A stretch of DNA of 64,000 nt from Ixodes scapularis (GCF_016920785.2 NW_024609846.1:84453816-84517815); one strand, 5' to 3'; positions 48,446 through 56,258 are shown, numbered from the stretch's first letter. The notes: generated by a model from the letters alone, not told the origin. Program-made: numbers and translations.

Positions 48446-51400
48446 ACCTCACCTCGTATATTACTCTTTGGAGCCTTTAGAAAAAACGTAACTGAACAAA
48501 ATCTTAAGCGGATCTTGTTTCTTGGCTATCAGTCTGGATACTGTATGCATCTTTGAAATAGCCGCTAACACCACCTATGTTTACCCTTGTTACAATGCCA
48601 TGAACGCATTTTCGACTGGTGTGTCTAGCGTTCTATACTGCCCATAAACACCCCCCCCCCCCCCCCCACACAAAAAAAAAAATGCTTTCGAAGCTGGGAC
48701 AATTGACGCCACAGAAGCCGGTATGTCATGCTGTCGGATGTTGCGATCCTGGCGGTTGTGCTAGAAGTCACAGCAAAAAGTACGAGCCGACGTTACTAGA
48801 ACAACTCAGTTGGGACACTGCCATACAGGCTGCTTTCAAAAAGAGACTCCGATCCCTATGCGAGAACTGAACTAAAGACGACCGCAAAGCCGCCATTTCT
48901 CCCGCAGCGGCCACTCCGGAAACAGCACGGCTACACATACGGGTTAAGGTCAAGTAGCGCAAGGGCCAGTGGCGCCATCTCGCAGTATACCTATCTAAAT
49001 CAATTTTCATGCTTTGCCTCGTCGCTAAAGGTTATCATATCGAGTTTAAAGGCTTTAATCTAGTTTTGTCTCGGTGGGCGCGAGCAGTTCGGGTTTCGAA
49101 GGTGGGTTTCCCAACTGAGTGTTTTTGTAGCGTTGGTACAAGCCGACGCGAGTGTCGCTGTCGTCCGCCGTCTCGGCGTCCCAACGCCTGGCTGCAGAAA
49201 CTTTGGTGGACTGTCAAGCCGGAGGGCGACCTGCAGCGTAAGGTGTCTGCCACATTCACTACCGATGCTGTGGCACCGCCAGGATCGCTACCGGCGACAA
49301 CGTGACACTTCTGTGACATTGTCCGAAGGAAATCAGAGAAACACTTTTTTTTTACGCAATAAACGAACCAGTCGGGGACCCGTTTCGGCCACCGCCTTAG
49401 CTCCACGGAAAGAAATGTCGCCTCTCCGCACTTTGCAGGCCGAGCACCGGCTGCTTCTCCCGTGGATGATTTGGTGCCTCTTCAACATCCTGTATCTCTT
49501 CGTCATCGCCGTGATGCAGGTCCTGGCTGCTGTGTTTGCGTCGGTACGATTCTACGATGCACGACGCGCAGGATTTACGTGAAATAAGAAATAAGACAGT
49601 TGATGGGGTGCATCGCCTTTAATGATTAACGTTTCGTCATTTAAAACGTAGAGAATGCTACCTCCAACTTTAAATAATCCAAATAAATGTAGCATGTTTT
49701 CGTTCTAGAATTGTATTGATATTTTCGAGATAGCTGCATTTTTAACAACTTGTTTCGAATCACTTTATTTTACTGTGATCTTGAGCAATAAGGATGCTTA
49801 CAAAGCGTATTTCTGTTTCTTTTGAAGGTTCTGAAGGTACGTGTTTTGTTTTCCCAGCTTTTTTGTAGTTCTGTTTGTACTCTTGTTTTAATGCAAAAAT
49901 ATTCTAAAAACCGGGAATCATGATGATCAAAGAAACTGCGCCAACTTTACATAACACGATAAACAATTTAATCAAACGTTTCCCATGCGGGAAACATCAT
50001 CAGTGAAACCTTGAGGCAGGAATGTGGTTTCCCGCTTGGGAAACGAAACGTTCGATTAAATTGTTTATCTTGTTATGTAAAGTCGACGCAGTTTCTTCGA
50101 TCTTGTTTTAAATCGATTCTTCCTTGTTTTTATTTAAGGTAGAAGTATTTAAATATGTGCATCTGGGTTCATTGAAACAAAATAAAATCTCACCTTTCTG
50201 AATTCATATGTTTTGGTATTCATAATTCGTGCGACTTGGAATATCACCACCATATTGATACTTCGTAATGCTTTCCTGTTTATGCAGTCGTAATGGTGTA
50301 GCGACAATGTTTGTCAGGACTGCGGATCATTATTGAGTGGTAGAAATCTTTAATGTTTTTTTTTGTTTTTTTTTTATGATCACCTATCTCATTCCCTTTT
50401 TCCAGTCCACTCATGCACTGGGAAGCGCGATGGGATCCTGGATTGGATTCTTTGTCTCGGTGAGTTGTAGGAAAGTGCAGGTGCCAGAATCAGCGTGCAT
50501 GACATTTGCAAGTGCTGTAACTTTAACGTCCATCTGCCACCATGTTATTTTATGTGTTGCCGACAAACTTCGGTATTCTTCCACGTATAAAACAAAACAC
50601 ACGCAGCATAAAGTTGAGTGAATAAAGACATCGCTGCAGGAACTAGCAGGTGTCTATCTGTAGGAGTTGTCGGAATGTTGTTTTTCCTCTTACATTTATT
50701 TTATTCAACGCTAACAATACCTGGACGTCTCCGGCCTAAGACAGGCGAATATCCGCTTAGTTGAGACACAGGGCGTTCGCTCAACTATTTGACAATATCT
50801 TATTTATAAACTGTGTATACTACTGTCCATGTGTAGAGAAGCTTCATTTTAAAATGTTTTAATACGCACAGAGTAACAAATATAATACTCTTATTGCTTA
50901 AAACTTCGGCTAATACATATCCATTCTGGATGGTTTACTGCCGCAAGAAGCCGTGATATATGTTTATCATTCGTTCTATTTCCCGGTTTTTAATCTCTTT
51001 TTTTTTTCTCTCCTACTCTTAAATGTATTTTTTGATATATATATTTTTAAACGAAGTTGTTTTTAATTGCGAAGGTATGTCCTCCGTCAAGACCGCAATG
51101 CGTTCTCGCGGTTTCTAAAAGCGTAATTAACTGTACCTTATGTGTTGATGTATTCAAGTAATTCAAATACAAACAGGCAATTTCGGTTGTGCTAGTTATT
51201 TTATATCCAGTAAATAATTTGCTGCTTTATAAATGCTTCATGGCTATGATATTGCGACTGAACAATAGACCTTATTCAGATTCGCCTGCCATGTGTCAGA
51301 CGTGGCGCCAACCTTCCTTTCGACGCCATCTTTGAGGCGGCTGGCAAGGCGCTGTGGTCGTTTCCAGCGTGTGAAAGCGGCGTGCAGCGACCGCACGACT

Positions 51401-54062
51401 GCTCTCTTCCGCTACATATTCAACGAAGAAATAAAATTTAAAAAAAAAAACGATGTAAAGATTGGGATTCTATTGTTTTTCTTTTCAAGTTAAAGGTATC
51501 ATAGTCAACGTTTGAATAGCCGTAGCGCCTTCATGTACATTTCATGCTCCTAAAAAGAGTACCCGCGTCTTAGTGTGGTGCGGTGTGTGCTTTTACAGGG
51601 CTCCTAAACGTTTGCTTAATATATGACACTTTCCACAATGGCATGAAGGGCTCATGATAGTTGTATGTAACGTCAACGAGCATCTATTTTTTATTTTTTT
51701 TATTTTCTGGGTGCTTGATGCTGGCTAGCATCGTAGCTTCGCTCGCGCAGAGCAACGGCGAGGCCCAGTCAATATCACTAAAGTACACTGTTTTGCGCTT
51801 TTTTTTTTTCTCGATCAAGTAGTTTTTTGTTCTTTTTTTACACCCGATTGAAGGCTGATGCAAATTGCAGAAGTACTAGGCCACGTAACAACTTGGTTTC
51901 GCAGATGAATGATAAAGGCAACGGGTGTTAAAAAGCAAAGGTGAACGCCGGCTTACTTTACGCTGCATCATTATTATCACGCGACTCTCACATTTGGTGA
52001 AACATTTTCGAGATGTAGTCGAGAGCATGAAAGCGGGCTCTTGCCTGCTAACCTGGACTTGTTGGCGAGTTTAACAGTATATCTTTTGCACGCTTCTCAA
52101 CAGATCAGGTTCGCGCCGCGTGAGCTCTTTCACTTGTAGGCAATACTGCAAGCAACCTCTTTAATGAGCATTGGTCGTATTCCACTGCGAGTAAGCATGA
52201 AACTTATAAGCGCGCTGAGCTATATGACCGTGCTACGAGGAGGAGCACATTAAAATGTCACTGACATTTATTCACGCATTTTTTCTAAAAGGGCCGAAGA
52301 GTATATATGAGCAAGTACTGAATTTATTTGTTAATGTTATTATTATGATTATAAAAGGAAAATGTTTCAACTTTATGATTATAAAAGGAAAATGTTTCAA
52401 CTTTCCGTAGTATAGTGATGTTTTTTTTTTTTTTTTAATACGTTATATTGCGCGTACTTGCGCCGCGGCAACACGCCGGCCATTTCCTTTTACGCTTGTG
52501 TGCCTCGCATACACTTGTGTGACTATGCTATGTATATCTACACCATAGTTTTAATTTTTTACCTGCAATAAAAAAATACTACTATCGTAAATTCGTGCTG
52601 TATCACACGCACTCCTTATAATGATATTTTTAGCTACAAATGGGTGATCTCCCCAAGGAACTGAATACAAATGCGATTAATAAATATAATTTCCGGGTTT
52701 CTTTTTCTTTGTTTTGTGTGTGTGTGAAATCATATTTGCAATATTCCTCATGTTAAGACAACGGGGAACCAAGAGTAAACGTTCAACACCCCCATCGTAG
52801 AACCCTGCGATTCGGGTCTGCACACGCTGGGGCAAGGCGCACTGGGTGGAGAACGGCTCCTATTCTTTAGACCCGCAGCCGTGAATGCCAAATAAAAACC
52901 AAGTGTCACACAGGGGCTGACGCTCCTGCTAAATATATCATACAAATCGTCCTTGTGCAAACAGGCATAATCAGATGGTCAGGCAATTTAACGCACGATT
53001 TTAAAACAAGTGCGTGAGTCGGCCTGCTCCTGTGCTGGAATGAACCTCTTTTTTTTATATATATATATATATATATATAAAAAAAAAAATTCTTAGTGAA
53101 ACCACTGACTTGCGGCGCTTAATATTCGTAACTTATTCTCGATGGGCTAACACCACCGATATACAAACAAAACAAAAAATGCACGAACGCTACGCGGGGA
53201 GAGGGGTTCGTATACTGCTGTACTACCGCGGGCGACGGAACGGTGGAGAAGCCTCAAAGATGGCGCCGAGCCTCTGATAGTACCCGTGGTGGCCGAGAAA
53301 TGGCGCTAATAATGAATAAGGTCTGTTTTGAGTAATAGATTCGGCTATATTTGCTCGAATAACGCTAACAAGTAATCTTGTGATTATGAGCCAACAAGAC
53401 TTTCTCAGGTCGTCTTTCATCTTGAACTCAGCGCTACTCTCCATGAAGCGAAAGGTATATGGCCAGCAAGGGACACACTTTTTTCTGCGCGGCATGTTCG
53501 TTCGGGCGCACGGCAACAACAGCCGCTATTCTAAGAACGCCACGCGGAAAGGAAACACCGCTATGCGAAGTTCACCGCTTGTTCTCAGCTCATCCATTCT
53601 GAGGAACCTAGTATTCTTTTCTAACTTCGGGCGTCAGAGTTGGAGGGTTCTTAAGGGCTCAGCAGAGGCTTTGGGATCGCTGAGTGTTTCGCTAGAGTTC
53701 ATAAACGCAATTCATATATACATGTATAAAAAAGCATTCCGTTAACATTAAATATGCTGAAACACGACGCGAAATAATAATAAAAAAAAAAGAAACACAC
53801 AGATGATCATAGCTTAGAGATAAGACATGCGAAAAAAAAATATGCCTGAGAAACTTGAGAACGAGTTATGTGCAACTTCACCGTTTAATGCCATGAAACC
53901 TTTTTTTTACAGGTGTATTTTCTGAAATGCGTGCTTTCCTACTACCAGCTGTTACGCATCAGCAGCAACGCCAAACTGAAGCACGAAGACGAGTCGATGG
54001 AAATTCCCCTTTCTGCGGATGCGACTGCCAGAGAAGGCCCTGGGAGGTCCAACTCAGCGTGA
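26839..54062 (+). CDS. Six-exon gene for a four-helix membrane protein (LAPTM4/DUF4728-like)
   Basis: Spliced gene joined from exons 26839-26904, 33049-33148, 45413-45498, 49439-49543, 50406-50459 and 53913-54062. Every junction is AG/GT with a pyrimidine-rich acceptor, and phases (0,1,0,0,0) match across all five introns, giving 186 codons and a stop. The product starts MSSCCFCCNTRNGS, a cysteine cluster (C4, C5, C7, C8) before the first helix. Predicted helices lie at about residues 18-39, 59-83, 92-117 and 127-147, with a charged C-terminal tail holding an acidic HEDE stretch and a tyrosine sorting-type YYQL. The CCxCC start, four helices and loop sizes recall LAPTM4-type endolysosomal proteins and arthropod DUF4728 proteins (family knowledge). 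The exact family and location are inference. An upstream in-frame ATG at 26554 exists, but the short start fits the family better. No frame breaks were seen. Confidence 0.83.
28204..28615. repeat. Inverted repeat, ~60-bp arms
   Basis: 28204-28265 (ATAGCCTCGTCTATACTAAC and CAAAGCCTGGCAG) is the near-complement of 28555-28615. Confidence 0.75.
28829..30199. repeat. Pair of inverted ~65-bp copies 1.3 kb apart
   Basis: 28829-28897 (CGCGCACACAGCTATGGCCG and flank) matches the complement of 30137-30199 (CTGGCGGCCACAGCTGTGTG). The second copy lies within the 29754-30902 element. Confidence 0.7.
29754..30902. mobile_element. DNA element with perfect 27-bp palindromic terminal repeats
   Basis: 29754-29780 and 30876-30902 are exact inverted copies of GTATAGGCTCCCTACGGGAG plus CCAGAGC. 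Each end also contains its own hairpin (GGCTCCC-TAC-GGGAGCC). The ends abut TATA, compatible with a TA target duplication. 1.15 kb, no transposase; a foldback sits inside at 30243-30416. The superfamily was not identified. Confidence 0.8.
30243..30416. repeat. Foldback with ~72-bp arms
   Basis: 30243-30318 and 30345-30416 are near-complements (ACTCCCAGGAGACTAGGGAG against CTCCCAAGTCTCCTGGGAG). Confidence 0.85.
30921..31013. repeat. Foldback with AAACTGACGC stem
   Basis: GGACACGCAGCGCCAT...GGCCGGTCG, AACTGACGC-GAA-GCGTCAGTT, CGACCGGCC...ATGGCGCATGCGTGTCC: arms of ~45 bp with a three-base loop. Confidence 0.85.
31030..31130 (+). repeat. Tandem duplication carrying CCAAT boxes
   Basis: Two ~50-bp copies of CGCGCYAGCCAATGGGA followed by GTGTAAAAG. 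Promoter-like, but no transcript evidence. Confidence 0.5.
31131..32190. other. Intronic gene-free stretch
   Basis: No recognisable element or exon. Confidence 0.35.
32198..32265. repeat. (CGTTA)n pentanucleotide repeat
   Basis: About 13 imperfect units of CGTTA/CATTA. Confidence 0.9.
32270..32655. mobile_element. Harbinger-like repeat fragment
   Basis: The right edge GTGTGAACGGGCCTTTAC (32638-32655) matches Harbinger-type MITE ends. Internal direct repeat: 32345-32380 and 32524-32560 (GCACGCGRCATTCG). The left edge is unclear. Confidence 0.45.
32656..33040. other. Intron 1 sequence before exon 2
   Basis: GTAACG/GTTACC-rich at 32690-32775, then ordinary intron sequence leading to the exon 2 acceptor. 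Confidence 0.4.
33049..33148 (+). CDS. Exon 2 of the four-helix membrane protein
   Basis: 100 bp between a TGTGTCTTTCAG acceptor and a consensus GTAAGTATAG donor, leaving phase 1. It encodes VIRGFTILGYVLMLTAPRYE and 13 further residues: the rest of helix 1 and the first loop. Codon use is typical of a real coding exon, unlike the AT-rich flanks. Confidence 0.82.
33529..33715. mobile_element. 187-bp foldback MITE with TAA target duplication (Harbinger-like)
   Basis: TAA at 33526-33528 and 33716-33718. Ends CCACTCGTTCACAC and GTGTGAATGAGCCT. Nearly the whole length pairs (GCGGATCCGCGTTTGCAAAG with its complement near 33665-33700; AAAGATTCAGTACAATTG with CATTGTACTGAATCTTT), leaving a ~35-bp loop. 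Confidence 0.85.
33716..34864. other. Intronic gene-free stretch
   Basis: AT-rich; GTTACTCG-type motifs near 33945 and 34450. Nothing else recognised. Confidence 0.35.
34865..35060. repeat. Palindromic minisatellite 1 (CTAAATTTAGCGGG and GTCACGTGAC)
   Basis: Three to four degenerate ~60-bp units with CCCGCTCAATTTAGCAGG, CCTAAATTTAGCGGGG and GTCACGTGACGT. Not bounded by the GAGCGCAGCTC hairpins of the cradle elements. Confidence 0.75.
35061..35795. other. Intronic gene-free stretch
   Basis: No motif recognised. Confidence 0.3.
35796..36138. repeat. Dispersed repeat sharing a LINE 3'-end block
   Basis: 35850-35915 (GAAGGCCGAGCAGGTTACGA) matches, in the opposite orientation, the retroelement end at 13332-13375. 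Confidence 0.5.
36139..36262. repeat. Palindromic minisatellite 2
   Basis: Two units with CCCGCTACATTTAGCGGGG, GAAACTGAGTTGACGTATAG and GTCACGTG. Confidence 0.75.
36290..36525. repeat. Two adjacent short minisatellites
   Basis: 36290-36370: degenerate ACCGGAGAAAAGCTC units. 36424-36522: ~20-bp CACTCAAGTGAAATACGCTC units. An inverted GGTGAGCCTTTCTCCGG block lies at 37690-37712. Confidence 0.75.
36526..37720. other. AT-rich intronic stretch
   Basis: A GAATAAAAATC repeat lies near 36765. No coding potential. Confidence 0.35.
37721..37950. repeat. Palindromic minisatellite 3
   Basis: Four ~56-bp units: CCCGCTAAATTTAGCTGAG-like, AACTGAATTGGTGTATAGGT-like, GTCACGTGAC. Same unit plan as minisatellites 1 and 2. 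Confidence 0.8.
37951..39290. other. Intronic gene-free stretch
   Basis: Contains the hairpin at 38640-38679; otherwise nothing recognised. Confidence 0.35.
38640..38679. repeat. Hairpin AAAATTTGCTGTCGTGT
   Basis: AAAATTTGCTGTCGTGT, CTTAA spacer, then ACACGACAGCAAATTTTT. Nearly perfect 17-bp stem. Confidence 0.9.
39296..40047. mobile_element. TIR element with ~62-bp arms
   Basis: 39296-39357 (GAAGTCACCAGGCTCGATCT, then TGCAAGAAGCAATCTA) is the near-complement of 39983-40047. About 750 bp, no transposase; holds a 26-nt G run. Confidence 0.78.
39513..39538. repeat. Poly-G run
   Basis: 26 consecutive Gs. Confidence 0.9.
40048..40723. other. AT-rich intronic stretch
   Basis: Repeated TTTGATTTAAATCAGATTG motifs at 40365-40430; no gene. 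Confidence 0.4.
40724..41138 (+). mobile_element. Solo LTR of the gypsy family, with tRNA-like segment
   Basis: Starts TGCCACGGGC, ends TTCGTGACA, flanked by ATAT on both sides (40720-40723, 41139-41142). It matches the LTR after the polypurine tract at 1986. It carries a perfect pol III A-box (TGGCCTAATGG, 40755-40765), a weak B-box, and a TATAAAA (40944-40950) for pol II. Solo LTRs arise by recombination between the two LTRs of one element (family knowledge). Confidence 0.87.
40944..40950 (+). promoter_or_regulatory. TATA box of the solo LTR
   Basis: TATAAAA in GGCTATAAAAGGTGCTCCGC. The aligned position in the 42304 copy reads TGTATAAGGGACTCCGC. Confidence 0.65.
41156..41213. repeat. (TA)n microsatellite
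   Basis: About 29 TA units, just after the solo LTR. Confidence 0.95.
41442..41458. repeat. Poly-G run
   Basis: 17 Gs. Confidence 0.9.
42304..42707 (+). mobile_element. Solo LTR of the gypsy family with A- and B-box
   Basis: TGCCACGCGC to TTCGTGACA, 404 bp, with ATAT at 42300-42303 and 42708-42711. A-box TGGCCAAGTGG (42335-42345) fits the pol III consensus exactly; B-box GGTTCGATGCC (42378-42388) is near-consensus. A TATA-like TGTATAAGG (near 42526) and ATTAAA (near 42653) give a second, pol II-type set of signals. It interrupts the minus-strand LINE RT. Confidence 0.9.
42335..42388 (+). promoter_or_regulatory. Internal pol III-type promoter (A- and B-box) in the LTR
   Basis: TGGCCAAGTGG and GGTTCGATGCC are 32 bp apart in a tRNA-like context with a T-arm stem. 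This matches a type 2 pol III promoter by sequence; activity is unknown. Confidence 0.65.
43407..43816. mobile_element. hAT-like MITE with poly-C core
   Basis: GTCTAGAT at 43399-43406 and GTTTAGAT at 43817-43824 form an 8-bp duplication with one mismatch. The ends, AGGGATGGCCAAGCTGCGG and the complement of CAGGGGTGGTCAGGCT, are hAT-type. The interior has a C-rich run and (CA)n at 43462-43520. Confidence 0.75.
43462..43520. repeat. Poly-C and (CA)n tract
   Basis: C runs broken by Ts, then six CA units. Confidence 0.9.
44961..45412. other. Intron 2 sequence before exon 3
   Basis: A GATTTAAAT/ATTTTTATTCTCCATCCTG repeat edge at 45045-45092, then ordinary intron sequence. Confidence 0.4.
45413..45498 (+). 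CDS. Exon 3 of the four-helix membrane protein
   Basis: 86 bp after a polypyrimidine tract ending CTCTACTTACAG and before GTGAGA. Entered in phase 1, it reads NPHYVAVAIIVESCIEILFS and 9 more residues, ending phase 0. This is almost entirely helix 2. The length restores the frame left by exon 2, which is strong support for the pairing. Confidence 0.82.
45840..46122. mobile_element. Foldback element, ~100-bp arms
   Basis: 45840-45945 (CAGCACCAACCGCTATCTTA and on) pairs with 46015-46122 (ATAAGATAACGGTTGGTGCT). The outer ends AGCCCCAACCGTTGGAGC and CAAACGGCTTGGGGTTAC also pair. No target duplication found. Confidence 0.82.
46123..46739. other. Intronic gene-free stretch
   Basis: A-run at 46455-46470, T- and G-runs at 46645-46678; nothing else. 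Confidence 0.35.
46747..47174. mobile_element. TIR element flanked by CTTAAAC (P-element-like?)
   Basis: CTTAAAC at 46740-46746 and 47175-47181. Ends CATGGTGCCTGC and GCACCATA are inverted, continuing with CTCCGACTGGTGTGTTTA. Arms of ~150 bp carry GCCAGGATCGCGAC blocks. 428 bp, no transposase. A CA-start TIR with a 7-8-bp duplication suits P or hAT elements. Confidence 0.8.
47182..47529. other. Intronic gene-free stretch
   Basis: Nothing recognised. Confidence 0.3.
47530..48048. mobile_element. TIR element with ~55-bp arms
   Basis: GCATCACTTGTGTGGCAGCT...CTGCTAGAACCACTTTTTGG at the left is inverted at 47996-48048 (AAAGCGGTTCTAGCAG...GCTGTCGCACAAGTGATGC). No transposase. Confidence 0.8.
48414..48442. 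repeat. Poly-T run
   Basis: About 29 Ts. Confidence 0.9.
48614..49376. mobile_element. Larger relative of the 46747 TIR element
   Basis: Ends CGACTGGTGTGTCTAGCG and CGAACCAGTCG, with internal TGCGATCCTGGCGG and CCGCCAGGATCGC blocks, match the 46747-47174 element. The short + frame near 48680-48870 reads PVCHAVGCCDPGG, weakly reminiscent of a THAP start. It ends ~60 bp before the exon 4 acceptor. Confidence 0.7.
49439..49543 (+). CDS. Exon 4 of the four-helix membrane protein
   Basis: 105 bp (35 codons, phase 0 at both ends) after CCGCACTTTGCAG and before a GTACGA donor. It begins AEHRLLLPWMIWCLFNILYL and codes for helix 3. A TIR element at 48614-49376 ends only about 60 bp before the acceptor, so the insertion lies against the splice-signal region. 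Confidence 0.82.
49544..50405 (+). other. Intron 4 of the membrane-protein gene
   Basis: 862 bp, AT-rich, with one foldback (49925-50102). Confidence 0.7.
49925..50102. repeat. Foldback with ~72-bp arms
   Basis: 49925-49995 (GATCAAAGAAACTGCGCCAA onward) and 50027-50102 (TTGGGAAACGAAACGTTCGA onward) are near-complements. Confidence 0.88.
50406..50459 (+). CDS. Exon 5 of the four-helix membrane protein
   Basis: 54 bp (18 codons, phase 0 at both ends) between CCCTTTTTCCAG and GTGAGT. It reads STHALGSAMGSWIGFFVS, the outer loop and first half of helix 4. It is too short for ORF-based prediction and is recognised from its splice sites and from the fit with exons 4 and 6. Confidence 0.8.
51263..51452 (+). 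repeat. Polyadenylated-looking repeat
   Basis: Starts AATAGACCTTATTCA, contains CGCCATCTTTGAGGCGGC, ends GAAATAAAATTTAAAAAAAA. Both blocks appear inverted at 53255-53345. Confidence 0.45.
52344..52405. repeat. Tandem duplication
   Basis: TATGATTATAAAAGGAAAAT with GTTTCAACTT is repeated twice in direct tandem. Confidence 0.9.
53049..53090. repeat. (TA)n with T and A flanks
   Basis: T-run, ~11 TA units, A-run. Confidence 0.9.
53913..54062 (+). CDS. Exon 6 (last coding exon) of the four-helix membrane protein
   Basis: Follows a strong acceptor (CCTTTTTTTTTACAG) in phase 0 and ends at TGA 54060-54062. It reads VYFLKCVLSYYQLLRISS and then a polar tail with KLKHEDESMEIPL. It completes helix 4 and supplies the cytoplasm-type C-terminus, which has tyrosine (YYQL) and acidic features often seen in endosomal sorting signals. 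Confidence 0.82.
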   Translation: MYFLKCVLSYYQLLRISSNAKLKHEDESMEIPLSADATAREGPGRSNSA

Positions 54063-54786
54063 ACGGACAATCGCTTAGTTACACACGCAAGAAAATGTCA
54101 TTGGGGCTGCTACGCTGCCCGGAACGTAGGTCCAACTGACACCTTCTGCGCCTTGTCATGCCCATGCATCGAAGTGTCTTCGAAACGGCAACAAAATACG
54201 TCGCAGCAGCGGCCTGTCAACGATGCCTCTTTTCGCTATCCAGGTGGTTGTTTGTTGGAGTATACCGCCGAAGAAGATGCGCGAAGGCAGGCTTCGCTGA
54301 CGTTGGCGTGCCCAACGCGTAGATGCGAAAGTTTTCGCCGATTGGCCTCTTGCAATGGGTGGCTTATAAGATCAGACATCTGTCGTAACCACTTGCGATG
54401 CAATGCCTTTGCCAGAGCCGCGAAGATTAAGAACTCACAGTTGTGACGTCGCCGAACAAAAACCGATCTATAAAGAAAAAAAAAGTGATAATCACACTAG
54501 CTCTAGACGCGTTTCAGGCATCGTAATCAATTATGCATCAGGAACCGTACGTGTATATATATATATATCGCTTCATTTCCACAAGCCACCATCTGCCATA
54601 TCTTTGACTATCACGCGACTTCCAGTCGGTTCTATTTTTTGGACGCGTCAATCCCCAGTTTTTCCTACCCACAACCGAAATTGTGTATATTGTTGCGCGC
54701 TTACAACGCGATTGTAAATATAATATGAAGGCGTAGGAAGCATGGAACAAACAGTCCAAAAAGCAGCACAGAAACATCAGATCTGA
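54063..54786 (+). other. Probable 3' untranslated and downstream region of the membrane-protein gene
   Basis: No coding potential was recognised after the stop codon. No canonical AATAAA is seen in the first 700 bp, so the transcript end is undefined. The stretch is bounded downstream by a minus-strand SINE. Confidence 0.35.
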
Positions 54787-55090
54787 ACAATAATAATTGG
54801 GTTGTGAGGATGTTTATACAGCGTGTAGTTGGTCAGCCATTAAAGTTGCGACGAGTCACGCGCTGTAGATGAGCAATTTAGCCAGTGCAGTACAACCGCT
54901 AGCCTGGGGTCTTTAACGTGCACCACGCTGTAGTGATACACGACCGCACGCCGGTACGATGCTCATCCAGATCGAAACGGGCAGGGGTGGGGCTCGAACC
55001 CAGGATCCCTGGGTTCTGCATCGCGAGCTTTCGCCCCACGTGCGTCGAGCTGGGTGTGCGCTTTAGCCCACTGGGCCACCGATCCCCCCC
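54787..55090 (-). mobile_element. Full-length tRNA-derived SINE, minus strand
   Basis: On the minus strand the head reads GGATCGGTGGCCCAGTGGGC with an exact A-box (TGGCCCAGTGG), then the B-box GGTTCGAGCCC, body ATCTGGATGAGCATCGTACC and 3' end ACGCTGTATAAACATCCTC. It aligns along its length with 24437-24735. Confidence 0.85.
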
Positions 55091-56250
55091 TCCGATCTGA
55101 ACATTTGCTATATACGCTGCAAACGTTACTTTTCGGAAGTTATTATCTTGCAGTTGCAAATACTAGAGCTGAAATTAATAAAAGATGCGGTTGGATCCAT
55201 TCAAACGCACCTGGTAATAGTTTGTGTACTTCCGCGTCCTAAAGCAGTCCATGGTCCCCAGTTTCGTCCTCATGCACAAACAGAGGTGTATTTATTTTTC
55301 GTTTCGTTGCTGAGAATTGCGTGGTTAACCAACTTTGCACGTCAAGCGCGTTTAACAATTACTTGTTCCGCATATTTACTGAAGCGTTCCGGTGTTTGCG
55401 CAATGACCTTCGCCCATAGACTCGTGGAATTTGTTCAGGCACAACGACTCATGTCCGGAGGCTATACGGGTAGAAATGGAGAGAGAGGAGGCACCGAGAG
55501 CACGCGGGGGCGTCAGAACACCGAGCTCTGGTTGGAAGTGAGCAGACGTAAAGCTAGCAGCCTTTGTCTCTACTCAATGTTTGAAAGCGAACGCCGGCGT
55601 TCAGCGTTCGTACGCGTTTGAATCGCAGGAACTGTGAAACGAGGGGGGGAGGGGCTTTAATACGAAAAGCTGCCAGCAGTTCTGCGCCAAGCGGGACGAC
55701 AATCAACATAGCGGAGTACGTAAGGGCTGGGCGGGAGCTCCAAGGATACGGGCGGTTGCGATAACCTTAGTAACCCCATAAGCCGTTGACAAGACTCTGG
55801 AATGAAATCGTAGGGCTGGAAAAATCACCGTACGCTAAAGCTCCCTTTCCGCGCTCTAGACTTCTATAAGGGAATTGCGGATCACACCGCCTTCTGCAAA
55901 GCACAGCAACGGTGAGGCCAGGCAAATAGTGAAAGGGTGTCTTCGCCGAAGTCTGTCTCCGGGCACCACGTCTCGGCATATGACGACCACTTGGCGATGA
56001 GGAAGCTTTCTCTGCCAACAGGGACCGGGCAGAGTCCTCTACAAGGGGCTACGTAACCTAGAGGCACATGATCTGCACAAGCTTCTACAGTCGACACAAC
56101 ATTTGCTTGTGGAAATAAAGAAAGCCTTTCTACCAAACCGTGAAGCGTGAGGGTCCCACCATTTCAAAGCCAACTCCGTGTCTTTTTTTTTTTTTTTTTT
56201 TTTTTGAGGCTGGTTCACATATATGCGTTTGATCGGCCAATGATTAAAGC
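55091..56250. other. Gene-free stretch
   Basis: A 157-codon frame (55148-55621) has no domain or conserved motif. A T-run at 56183-56206. No gene supported. Confidence 0.35.
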
Positions 56251-56258
56251 ATTTAAAT

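Larger units (their letters stand above)
45499..49438 (+). other. Intron 3 of the membrane-protein gene
   Basis: 3.9 kb carrying four inverted-repeat elements (45840, 46747, 47530, 48614). Confidence 0.7.
50460..53912 (+). other. Intron 5 of the membrane-protein gene
   Basis: 3.45 kb. Holds a repeat near 51263-51450 whose blocks recur inverted at 53225-53345, a 33-bp tandem duplication and a (TA)n tract. The rest shows nothing recognisable. Confidence 0.65.

Noticed and set aside
55148..55621. 157-codon + frame
   Set aside because: No domain, no splice context, starts next to a SINE; composition like random open sequence.
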